A stretch of 64,000 bases of DNA from Bacteroidales bacterium (GTDB taxonomy: Bacteria > Bacteroidota > Bacteroidia > Bacteroidales > WCHB1-69): contig JAFPXF010000073.1 of assembly GCA_017394765.1 (NCBI GenBank), forward strand, positions 1 to 64,000, written 5' to 3'. Every line of letters starts with the position of its first letter. Position 1 is the first letter of the stretch. The notes under the pieces were generated by a model, which saw only the letters and a program-made list of their open reading frames with translations, did no database searches and was not told where the DNA came from. Of the stretch, positions 1 through 8,100 are shown piece by piece. A program made the translations under genes and the position numbers.

Positions 1-1
1 C

Positions 2-541
2 CAATTTGAAAGACTTTTGGCCGCCAGCGCGGAGGCGCGGCAAATCCGCGATTTTATGATTAACACCGCCAAAAGCGCGGCGCAGGCCTTATTTTTGGAA
101 TCCCAGCCGCTGAACTACTTTATATTAAAATTCGTGTACGCACCCGCCGAGGAGGGCACAACGGAGTTTAAAAAGTTCAACGAGTGGAAAAGTGAGGGCT
201 ACACCATTATTAAGGGCTCGAAAGCGTTCCCCGTGTGGAGCCAGCCCACCAAACGCGAGAAGAAAGAGCAGGACGGCGAGACCGCCAGCGCACCCGCGCC
301 AACTCCCGCGCTGATGGAGAACGCCGACGGCGAGGACAACGGCGAGGAAAGCCGCAGCGGGCGCGAGCGCTTCAATATGTGTTATTTGTTCAGCAACTTG
401 CAAGTAATACGCAGAGAACCAGCCGCGACCCAGCCGACCGAAAACGAGACAGCAGAACCGCGGGAAGAACCCGCCGAAGAAGCCGCCGCCGTGATGGTCA
501 CCGCCGCCATCGTCGAACCCGAACCCATCAACATTTTTTAG
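2..541 (+). CDS. ArdC-like mobile-element protein, 5' end missing
   Basis: The reading frame is open to the left window edge, so the start is outside; the first internal start (TTG at 17) is probably not the real one. About 180 residues are visible. The segment FNEWKSEGYTIIKGSKAF, followed by PVW, resembles the N-terminal ssDNA-binding domain of ArdC-type antirestriction proteins, in which a Gly-Tyr segment is followed by a Lys-Gly-Lys/Ser-Lys-Ala turn. The C-terminal half is low complexity, rich in Glu, Ala and Pro, and lacks a protease domain. ArdC-like proteins are typical of conjugative elements, so this is probably the end of one. The family assignment rests on a short stretch; it could equally be a related uncharacterised ICE protein. 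Confidence 0.55.
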   Translation, partial: QFERLLAASAEARQIRDFMINTAKSAAQALFLESQPLNYFILKFVYAPAEEGTTEFKKFNEWKSEGYTIIKGSKAFPVWSQPTKREKKEQDGETASAPAPTPALMENADGEDNGEESRSGRERFNMCYLFSNLQVIRREPAATQPTENETAEPREEPAEEAAAVMVTAAIVEPEPINIF

Positions 542-556
542 AAAGGAGGCGCGGCG

Positions 557-754
557 ATGATGGACAGAATAACAAAGGCACTCACGGCGGAAAAATACCA
601 CCTGCCGAAAGTCGGACAGTACACGGGCGCACAACTCGCGGAAATGCTGGAGACCAACCACGCGCCCGCCGCCACGGTGGAGGCATTCAGAAAATACGTA
701 GTTTACGCCACTTTGAACGCCCCGAAAAGAATTGTAATACAGCCGCCCCAATAA
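557..754 (+). CDS. small hypothetical protein of mobile-element type
   Basis: This 65-residue ORF starts 15 bases after the ArdC-like gene and is probably cotranscribed with it. A strong Shine-Dalgarno site (AAAGGAGG, 542-549) precedes two consecutive ATG codons at 557 and 560. This is unusual here, because the other genes in the window lack such sites. The protein is short, soluble and basic at its C-terminus, with no signal peptide or membrane segment. I do not recognise a family. The conserved-looking core is a helical stretch around GQYTGAQLAEMLETN. It is followed directly by a hairpin terminator, which supports it as the last gene of a transcription unit. Confidence 0.6.
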   Translation: MMDRITKALTAEKYHLPKVGQYTGAQLAEMLETNHAPAATVEAFRKYVVYATLNAPKRIVIQPPQ

Positions 755-774
755 GGACGGGAACAAGCCCCAAC

Positions 775-816
775 AAGGCGCAAAGATCCGAAAAACGGAA
801 CTTTTGCGCCTTTTTT
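775..816 (+). terminator. rho-independent terminator after the ArdC-like unit
   Basis: The stem AAGGCGCAAA (775-784) pairs with TTTGCGCCTT (803-812), with an 18-base loop between them. The T-run continues to 816. It lies 21 bases after the stop of the 65-aa ORF. Confidence 0.8.
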
Positions 817-837
817 AGTGCCATTTTCCAAAAAAAA

Positions 838-863
838 TTTTTTCCGCCATCCGGCGGAAAAAA
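838..863. terminator. symmetrical A/T-flanked hairpin, possible bidirectional terminator
   Basis: TTTTTTCCGCC (838-848) pairs perfectly with GGCGGAAAAAA (853-863) across a four-base loop. The A and T tails allow termination from both directions. It separates the left mobile-type unit from the LytTR region. Confidence 0.6.
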
Positions 864-1113
864 TTACGGCGGCATTCCGTAAGGGTTAATGACAGCCGCT
901 TCCCGGAGGTCAGCATCTTTCTTTGAGGCGTCATTCTCCCCTTACTCCATATCTGTCCCATACGTTTTTCATCCAACGCCTTATCTTTGCGAAAAAAAAC
1001 GAACGCCACTTTTAGAAATCTTGGAGAAAAGACCAGCCGCATCTTTCCGACATTGGGGTGGCAGTTGCATATATGCTACGAGACCTTAAGGTTGCGTCAT
1101 TGAAAAATATCTA
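864..1113 (+). other. gene-free stretch with an orphan promoter-like element
   Basis: Together with the hairpins on its left this is about 360 bases without a convincing gene. TATCTTTG at 982-989, followed by CG, matches the Bacteroidetes -7 consensus TAnnTTTG on the plus strand. It points into the 3' end of the minus-strand LytTR gene, where no credible plus-strand ORF starts. It may be a remnant, an antisense transcript start, or chance. Confidence 0.3.
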
Positions 1114-2280
1114 TTATTCGGATGACGGTTCTACAGGTTTTCTGTTGGCCGATTTCCCTTTTAGCATCTTTTGCAGATCGCCTTCCTTTTGGACTTCCGT
1201 ACCCTCCGTTTTCTGTTTTGGCAAGACAATAGCATATCCGCCGTGCTTCCTGCTGCCAGTGTGTTCGACAAGCCCCTGCTTTTTGAGCAGAGCAACGCAA
1301 CGTTCGACGCTGCTCAATGAAACTCCCGTCTCCCTGACAATATCCCCCGAGTTGCAGCCTGAATGCGTCTCAATGTAGGCAAGGACCTCCTTGACCTTGT
1401 CGTCGGAAGGCTTTATCGGATTCCGCCTCCCTTTTGTGCGGGAGGGTCTCCGGCGTACTTTTTTGCCGCTTGCCGCAGCTTTGTACCTCTGGAGGCCCTT
1501 TGTCACTTTTTCGAAAGTCTCTTGGCGGTTCTTGGCTTCCAGCGTGAATGTGGTGGGCTCGCTTTCCCATGGCATCTGTTTCATGACCACCACATCACCC
1601 TCGCAAGACCTGATATGTCGGAACGGCAGCAGCACGGTTGTCGTGATGCGGACGAAGTCCTCGCCGAGCAGTTGCTCAAGGTGCTTCATAGAGCCGATGC
1701 GAGAGTACTTTTCATGCTGCACCACATAGACATCAGTGAAGTTCCGCTGCTGGTGACAATAGAAGATGTCATCGATGTCTATCAGATGGATTTTTTTGTT
1801 GCCGATGACATCAAGCTTCCTGACATCCTGGTAAACTACCTCAACCTCCTTCTCCAGTGCCTGCCGGAAGTGTTGTCTCTCCCTGAACAGGAAGGGGAAA
1901 ATGTTGAAAGTAAAATTTCGCCCAACGATAAGAAACAATCGTTTTGAAAAGAAACTGATGAAACCGACTGATTCTATGACCTTGGCACAACACTGAGAGA
2001 TATTTTTATAGGCAATAGCCAAATCCAGAAATCCTGTTGCTAAAGCCGTGAAGACCAACAGCAACCAATAGATACTGTGAGAATATTTGTGATAAAGTTT
2101 GGGATAGAAAAGGAGATAGTTTGCATACAATGACCCTAACAGCAATAGGGCAGCGAAAGCTTCCTTGGACGGGCTGCCCGCATACGGGCGGAGGAAGGCG
2201 TTGCGAGTGAAGAACCAAAGCAACAGGGCGCAGAACAGGACGTTCAGCGGAATGGTTATAACTGTATTAAAGTGCTTCAT
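1114..2280 (-). CDS. membrane-anchored LytTR / winged-helix transcription regulator
   Basis: The protein has 388 residues if it starts at 2280. A -7 element (2306-2313) lies just upstream of that ATG, and the in-frame extension to 2460 would cross the promoter region and a 13 bp operator-like repeat. Hydrophobic segments lie at about residues 5-24, 41-60, 69-91 and 104-131. A LytTR DNA-binding domain follows at about 155-250, with the typical IDIDDIFYCHQQRNFTDV signature and a later FVRI segment. A basic linker (about 270-290) leads to a second DNA-binding region, a winged helix at about 293-352 (SGDIVRETGVSLSSVERCV). LytTR proteins bind paired direct repeats; suitable repeats lie in the divergent intergenic region. 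I infer that it controls the surface-protein operon starting at 2578 and itself. The two-domain combination is uncommon. Confidence 0.85.
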   Translation of the reverse strand: MKHFNTVITIPLNVLFCALLLWFFTRNAFLRPYAGSPSKEAFAALLLLGSLYANYLLFYPKLYHKYSHSIYWLLLVFTALATGFLDLAIAYKNISQCCAKVIESVGFISFFSKRLFLIVGRNFTFNIFPFLFRERQHFRQALEKEVEVVYQDVRKLDVIGNKKIHLIDIDDIFYCHQQRNFTDVYVVQHEKYSRIGSMKHLEQLLGEDFVRITTTVLLPFRHIRSCEGDVVVMKQMPWESEPTTFTLEAKNRQETFEKVTKGLQRYKAAASGKKVRRRPSRTKGRRNPIKPSDDKVKEVLAYIETHSGCNSGDIVRETGVSLSSVERCVALLKKQGLVEHTGSRKHGGYAIVLPKQKTEGTEVQKEGDLQKMLKGKSANRKPVEPSSE

Positions 2281-2305
2281 CGTGATTCTAATTTGAAAAC
2301 GTCGG

Positions 2306-2313
2306 CAAAAATA
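2306..2313 (-). promoter_or_regulatory. -7 promoter element of the LytTR regulator
   Basis: On the minus strand this reads TATTTTTG followed by CCG, a full match to TAnnTTTG. Transcription would begin near 2299, leaving a leader of about 20 bases before ATG 2280. This is the main reason for rejecting the longer frame. Confidence 0.65.
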
Positions 2314-2371
2314 GCCAATTTTTCGATTCGGACACATCCGTGTCTTACGCCTCTCACACAAAATCCGCCTA

Positions 2372-2507
2372 TACCCTCTCATCGAAAATAAACGAGATGG
2401 TTTAACAATGTGTTGATTATCAGTATGATACCCCCCCCTATAAACAAGTGTTTTAGCCATAGGTTCACATTTTTACCGATAGGGTTCACGTTTACGATGA
2501 GAGGGTA
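2372..2507. promoter_or_regulatory. operator-like repeats between the LytTR gene and the surface-protein operon
   Basis: A perfect 13 bp inverted repeat, TACCCTCTCATCG at 2372-2384 and its complement at 2495-2507, sits in the roughly 300 bp divergent region. In addition GGTTCAC occurs twice as a direct repeat (2462-2468 and 2483-2489), exactly 21 bp apart, which is two helical turns. That spacing is the one known for paired LytTR-domain sites. GTTTAC (2490-2495) and GTAAAC (2505-2510) form a further small inverted pair. The right-hand repeats end about 20 bp upstream of the operon -7 element. Binding by the adjacent regulator is inference. Confidence 0.6.
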
Positions 2508-2529
2508 AACAGGATTCGTAAGAAGATTG

Positions 2530-2537
2530 TACTTTTG
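2530..2537 (+). promoter_or_regulatory. -7 promoter element of the surface-protein operon
   Basis: TACTTTTG followed by CCGCC matches the TAnnTTTG consensus. The predicted transcription start gives a leader of about 35 bases before ATG 2578. The operator-like repeats lie immediately upstream. Confidence 0.65.
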
Positions 2538-2577
2538 CCGCCGAATATTTCAGTTACAATCATTAAATCCAATCACT

Positions 2578-3078
2578 ATGAAAAAAATAATGACATTGAC
2601 ACTGTTCGCGGCAGCGCTGCTTTGCGCATGCGAGAAAGAGGGTTCGCAAACGGCGACACATGAACAAATTCTCAACCGAGTGATAGTACTGCCCGAAAGC
2701 GGGAAGACAGGGAACTCAACGATATTGCTGGCAATAAGTGTCGGCCATCCCGCTTCGGACTGTAACGGATGCGTGTTGGAGGATGGTAAGCTGTATCACA
2801 TAGACTGCATGGGCGACGGCAACTATTGCGCAAATACAGCCGCCGTCCAATTGCAGCAGATTGGCACCGCAATCACCGCCACCACTACTGACACATTCGA
2901 TTTGACATCGGAGAACTTCTTCCTTATGCCGAGCCGTTCGTTGAACTACACGGACGAAAAGGGTAACCGCATCTTCCTGAACATCCCCGGACAGATGGTC
3001 TATCGCGACACCGCCACTCTGCAGTTCACTTTCACGGGGCTGTTCTTCAGCGATAGGGCGGCATACAGCAACTTGTAA
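2578..3078 (+). CDS. small secreted lipoprotein, first gene of the T9SS cluster
   Basis: The protein has 166 residues from ATG 2578; a longer frame from 2527 would start upstream of the -7 element. It begins with a short basic N-terminus, a hydrophobic segment and a lipobox LCAC, with Cys18 as the probable lipidated residue. Four further Cys residues lie in the middle (DCNGC, DCMGDGNYC) and may form disulfides or bind a metal. I recognise no family. It opens the operon, 32 bases before the first 670-aa T9SS gene, so it may help anchor or assemble the surface proteins made downstream; this is inference from position only. Confidence 0.75.
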   Translation: MKKIMTLTLFAAALLCACEKEGSQTATHEQILNRVIVLPESGKTGNSTILLAISVGHPASDCNGCVLEDGKLYHIDCMGDGNYCANTAAVQLQQIGTAITATTTDTFDLTSENFFLMPSRSLNYTDEKGNRIFLNIPGQMVYRDTATLQFTFTGLFFSDRAAYSNL

Positions 3079-3110
3079 TCTCAAGAATGATCAACCAAAA
3101 TCTTACCAAT

Positions 3111-5105
3111 ATGAAAAAACAACTATCCCTTTTCGTGGCCACCCTCGCCACCCTTTTCTCCTTCCTCGCCGCCTCCGCCCAAGGCGAATGGAAGTGGGCG
3201 CACTGCTGGAGTGGAGTAGCGGGAGCTCCGAGCGATTATTATAATACAATTACCAAAACGGCATTTGACGAAGATGGCAATATCTATATTTGGGGTATAA
3301 TGGGAGGACAGCCATCTTTTAGCGGTTCAACCTTTCTTTTCATTAACAACCCACAGGTTTACGGACCAGGCACACGGACCTCTTTGTTGGCCAAATTTGA
3401 CACTCTTGGCAATATGTTGTGGTACAAGGTGGTGAAGTCAAGTTTTACGGAATGTTTCTCGCATTGGATGGAAGTGAAAGACAACAAAGTCTATATATCA
3501 GGAAATCTATCATTAGGAGATGTGGATCACGATGTATCTACATGGCTCTATTATTTTGACACTCTCATCACAGCCTCACAAGCACAAGCGATACCGGATG
3601 ACCAAAGGCTCCCCCCCTACAAGCCCGGATTTTACACTTATTTCGCCACTTTTGATTTGGATGGCAATCTGCTTGACAATCATTTTGTAAATGCTTTAAC
3701 AAGGGAGTATTATGGAGACATCCGTGGTGAGGGTCCGTTGTGTCGGCCGAGTGCGGGACGTGTACCTGTTCATGTTGACAATGAGGGCAACACTTACGTG
3801 TTCACCAGATTAGGGTATAATGGAAGCGAAAGCGATCCATATACCATACAGATTGACGGGGATACTAACAGAAAATACGACATATACCTGCCAGGTAATG
3901 TAAATTTGACCCAAGTCGGTTTGTATACGGGTATGATGTATAAATTTTCACCAGATTGGGAACTGCTGTATGCCAAGCCGATGGTGGACCACACAGAAGG
4001 CATCGCCACCTCTTGGGAATTGTCGCACGACAGCATTAATCCTCGTTTTAATTTTTATATACAGGGCTTATCTGTTGATGAAAGTGACAATATGTATGTG
4101 TCTGGTTTTATATCATTGGATATTAATGGTGCCAACGCCAATTTACACCAATACCCTGTTCAAATTTATTGGGATAGCACGCATTATTCTTCTTTGCTGG
4201 ATGAGAGTTCTTGTTTAGAAATGTCGTTTGTTGTTAAATACAGCACCAATGGATCTGTTCTTTGGTGTAACCAAATATACAATAGAGGCAGTAACAATAC
4301 AGGGTCTCAAAATTTTGTAAGGTCATATTGGAAAGGTTGTGTATATTACAACCATCGGTTATATGTTATAGGTCATGCCACTGTGGCACAAAATGGGATA
4401 GTATTTTTTGACGATGAATCACACCCTTTACAACATTTTTCTAACAACCGTCCTACTACGGGCTTTTTTGTAGGATTTGATGCAGAGACAGGACAGTATG
4501 CAAGTCAAGGAATAGTCCCTGCTTCTCTTGCTATTCCTGGACAAAATCCAGCGGCAATTAACAATCGGATTTTTGCCTTTTCAAATGTTAACAACAGTTA
4601 TAGAATTATATCCGAATGGTGTGTGAACGGAGAATATATCACGTCAGATTCTATATTGTCACAACAAGGACTTGCAGATGCTTCAATAATCGCCAACGAA
4701 AATGGTTTTTTATTAACCTCCTTCAGCACCGCTTCTCCATCTGTAAGTTTTAGTGATAATGTCTCTGTCAATTGTCCATCGGGGCAATCCAGTGCCGTTT
4801 TTGCTCTCTACCATAATCCCGAATTCACCCAACCGTACGTGGGCATCCCCAATTATGGAAATAATATCTCCAATTTGAAAATCTGGCCAAACCCCACAAA
4901 CAATTTACTTTATATTGAAAACAACAACACCCCAATTGATTACATCACCATTATGGACGTGAACGGAAAAACATTGTTAAAGGAAAATGTTGGAAACAGC
5001 AACTTCGCGGTGAATGTAAAGTGGTTACCGATGGGGACCTATCTTTTGGAAACAGTTTGCAAAGACCAAGTATCTATAAATAAATTTGTCAAATCCAATT
5101 ATTAA
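3111..5105 (+). CDS. T9SS type A secreted protein with beta-propeller-like repeats (copy 1)
   Basis: I prefer ATG 3111, giving 664 aa, because the signal peptide starts there (MKKQLSLF... cleaved before QGEW). The body contains repeated segments of the type TAFDEDGNIYIWG, LLAKFDTLGNMLWYK and LSVDESDNMYVSGF, the pattern of SBBP/NHL-like beta-propeller blades. The last 80 or so residues (from IWPNPTNNLLYIE) form a T9SS type A sorting domain ending in KFVKSNY. Secretion through the T9SS to the cell surface follows from that domain. A paralogue of nearly equal length lies at 10303. The signal-peptide region is GC-rich and the body AT-rich. The 1712-aa gene follows after 17 bases, so the two are probably made together. 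The ligand or substrate is unknown. Confidence 0.85.
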   Translation: MKKQLSLFVATLATLFSFLAASAQGEWKWAHCWSGVAGAPSDYYNTITKTAFDEDGNIYIWGIMGGQPSFSGSTFLFINNPQVYGPGTRTSLLAKFDTLGNMLWYKVVKSSFTECFSHWMEVKDNKVYISGNLSLGDVDHDVSTWLYYFDTLITASQAQAIPDDQRLPPYKPGFYTYFATFDLDGNLLDNHFVNALTREYYGDIRGEGPLCRPSAGRVPVHVDNEGNTYVFTRLGYNGSESDPYTIQIDGDTNRKYDIYLPGNVNLTQVGLYTGMMYKFSPDWELLYAKPMVDHTEGIATSWELSHDSINPRFNFYIQGLSVDESDNMYVSGFISLDINGANANLHQYPVQIYWDSTHYSSLLDESSCLEMSFVVKYSTNGSVLWCNQIYNRGSNNTGSQNFVRSYWKGCVYYNHRLYVIGHATVAQNGIVFFDDESHPLQHFSNNRPTTGFFVGFDAETGQYASQGIVPASLAIPGQNPAAINNRIFAFSNVNNSYRIISEWCVNGEYITSDSILSQQGLADASIIANENGFLLTSFSTASPSVSFSDNVSVNCPSGQSSAVFALYHNPEFTQPYVGIPNYGNNISNLKIWPNPTNNLLYIENNNTPIDYITIMDVNGKTLLKENVGNSNFAVNVKWLPMGTYLLETVCKDQVSINKFVKSNY

Positions 5106-5122
5106 CCAAAAATCATACCGTT

Positions 5123-8100
5123 ATGAGAAAAAATCTCTTCTTTTTATTTGTTTTACTGTCGTTAGGCAGTTTAATCACTGCACGAGCCCAATCAGGGTGT
5201 GAGCTGTACATCAACACCGATTTCGACTCGGAATGTCTGATTACAGACTACATCAAACGGAACCATATCCCTTGGGAATTAGGACTTCAAGATTGTATGC
5301 TCGCATGCAAAGGAAACACAGTCAAATACACGGCGGTATGCTCGAATGCTTCCCAATACTCTTGGGTTATTGCAGGTGCTTCCAATTATTACTTCATCAA
5401 CCAAGGCAAAACCGCCGTAGTAACATGGGATTATGGCATGACTGGAAACATCTCTGTTAGCGTGGTTGTAGGTGACACCAACACTTGCACGGCAGAGGCG
5501 TGCGTCCTTCTGATGGATTCTCCCGAGGCAAACAGTTCGTCCGTTCCCTCATTTTACTATAACCAAGACGGGGAGAAAGTTATTGAAATATGCATAGGAG
5601 AGACCATTGAGTTTTCTGATATGAGTTCGGCGGCACAAACGCCCATAACAGGGTACTATTGGGAAAGCGAATTTGGTGCGGCATCAACTCAAAACTATAC
5701 ACTAACTCCGTTTGATGAAGGAGAATTTATACTCAACCATTGCGTACGCAATGAATGCGGTTGCGAAAACTGCGAGACATACATAATCAAGGTAAAAGCA
5801 AAGGTTGAGCTTAAACTTTCCTGCTATGGTACGGTATGCGAGCATACTACTGCCAATTATACTTTAATCGATCCACCTTGCAGCGAATATATATGGAATG
5901 TGGAGGGTGGTTCCTTGGAGGGACAAGGTACGCCGAATATCACCGTACATTGGGGTAGCCCCGCATCAGGATATGGGGTCATTTCATTGGACGCTTCTAA
6001 ATGCAAAACAGAATGTGATGGTTTACTTTCCGTCCAAATTCCCGTCATCACAAGCGATGCAGAGATTTCTGGGCCGGAAGTGGTGTGCGTGGGTGAAATG
6101 CAGATTTACGAATTGCCAAGATGGGGTTCCACGGAATACACATGGTGGAACAACAACAGCACTTGTTTAAATGTCCACAATAGTGAAACTCCTAACCAGT
6201 ATATGCTGGAATTCACTCAACCGGGAATAGTCACCATTGGAGCAAATTATATCTGTCGTTTTTTAAATTGCGGCTATTTGGTGGCGGCTCCAAAAACGAT
6301 CGTTGTCAAGGATACCATGAGCATCCAATCTGACGACAACACTCTTTGCAAAGGTTCAACAGGCACTTTTCACACCACTCACACCAATTCGGTACATTGG
6401 AAGGTGTATGACGAGAACAATCAGCAAATATATTCCACAAATGCTGTCACATTATCCTACACTTTTACATCAGCTGGCAATTTCAAAATCACAGCCTCGC
6501 ACAATGACTATTGTAGAGTCGTTGAGTATCACGTTACGGTTTTGGATAATCCTCCTGCACTTACCTCAACCACTGGAGCACATGTGGCTTGTCCAAACAG
6601 TTCCATCCTACTTAAAGCCACTCCAACACATCCACGCTATTATATCGTTTGGGAACCCGTCTGCTCATCTGCAACTCCTACCTCTGCTGAAGGAAACGAG
6701 GTGACTATCACGTATGGCAATGAAGTATGCGATGTGGCAGTCTATCAGGTTGATAACGAGTATAACTGCCGATCAGAAGCATATATTCATGAAGTTGATA
6801 CTTTCCATCTGCTGCCTCATGGGTTGCCTGCAATTACAACAGCTTGTGCAGGTTCAACAGTTTGTTTTAATGTTCCTGACCAATCGCCTGATGTCACATA
6901 CGAATGGATTATCAATCCTGCCAATGCTGCTTCCATAGATAGCAGCGACCACCTTCGACCGTCAATTTGTATTCTCACTAACCACTTGAACGTAACACCG
7001 CCTTATTGGGTGGATGTGACTTTGAAAAGAACCTACTGTTCTGATTTGAAAGTGAACGAAACAGTTCGACTTTTGATTGAAGATGTCGCTGCTCCTACTT
7101 TGAATTGCCCTGATACTGTATGTGAAAAAGATCTTGAAACACTGACGGCAATTGGAAACACTCAAGTTGCCAGTCATTACACATGGGCTTTTTCCGACAC
7201 CTCGCAAATATTCCATGGAACAACAGTAACACGCAGATTCTATACACTTGGTTATGTCTATGTGACAGTAACGTACCAACCAAATCCCAATTGTGACCCT
7301 GTGGTTGTTAACGACACTATTTGGGTGAATAGTATCCCCTATGCTAATATCACGCGAAACGGGAACAATTTGCAAGTGCAATCTTATGCAAATGTCAATT
7401 ATGTTTGGTCGTATAATGGATCTACCGTTGATAACGCCACTACAAACACTTGTCCTTTGATGGGTAACGGGGTTTATTGTTGCACAATCACCAGTACAGT
7501 CTCTCCATATTGTTCAGATAGTGACTGTTATACGTTATCACCAGGGACAGAAGACACATGCATACATGTGACCACTGCTACCGTTAATAGGATTTGTAAC
7601 GATGTTACTGTCAGTGTTACTTCCCATCTGGGACCACAGTATTCGTGGTCATTATCCACCTACCAACACGGCTCTTATTGTTCACCAACACAATCCTCTA
7701 ATTCTACAATTGCTCATTTCAATGTTGTCGGAAATCATTATGTATATGCACATGCGGTAGTCAACGGGCAGTGTTACACAGGGAAAGAACCTGTGCCGGT
7801 CGATTGTGTGCCTGCCATATCATTATCATACGACTGCAATGGTCATATTATTGTGAAAGACATTTCACAATATCGCAATGGTTACACTATTCCAAACAGA
7901 ACGGTTACTGTTGCAGGTACAAACTTAACAGCGACCATTTATTCTCCTCAAATGTCCGTGTCTATACCAACAGCCACGTTACAAGCTGGAACATATACCA
8001 TTTCAATGTCTGTTGGCACTACTGGCTGTGTTTGCTCCAAAGAGATAGCATTAGAACCGAATCCGACAATTACAAGTATAGATATTCCGGCTAATATGTG

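Noticed and set aside
235..882. Plus-strand ORF of 215 codons rich in Arg
   Set aside because: It overlaps the ArdC-like gene and the 65-aa gene in another frame, has an implausible Arg/Gly composition, and runs through both hairpins.
1058..1378. Plus-strand ORF of 106 codons opposite the LytTR gene
   Set aside because: It lies antisense to the conserved C-terminal winged helix and resembles no protein.
2281..2460. In-frame N-terminal extension of the LytTR regulator
   Set aside because: It would cover the -7 element and the 13 bp operator repeat, and it has a basic, non-conserved-looking sequence; ATG 2280 starts the first membrane helix.
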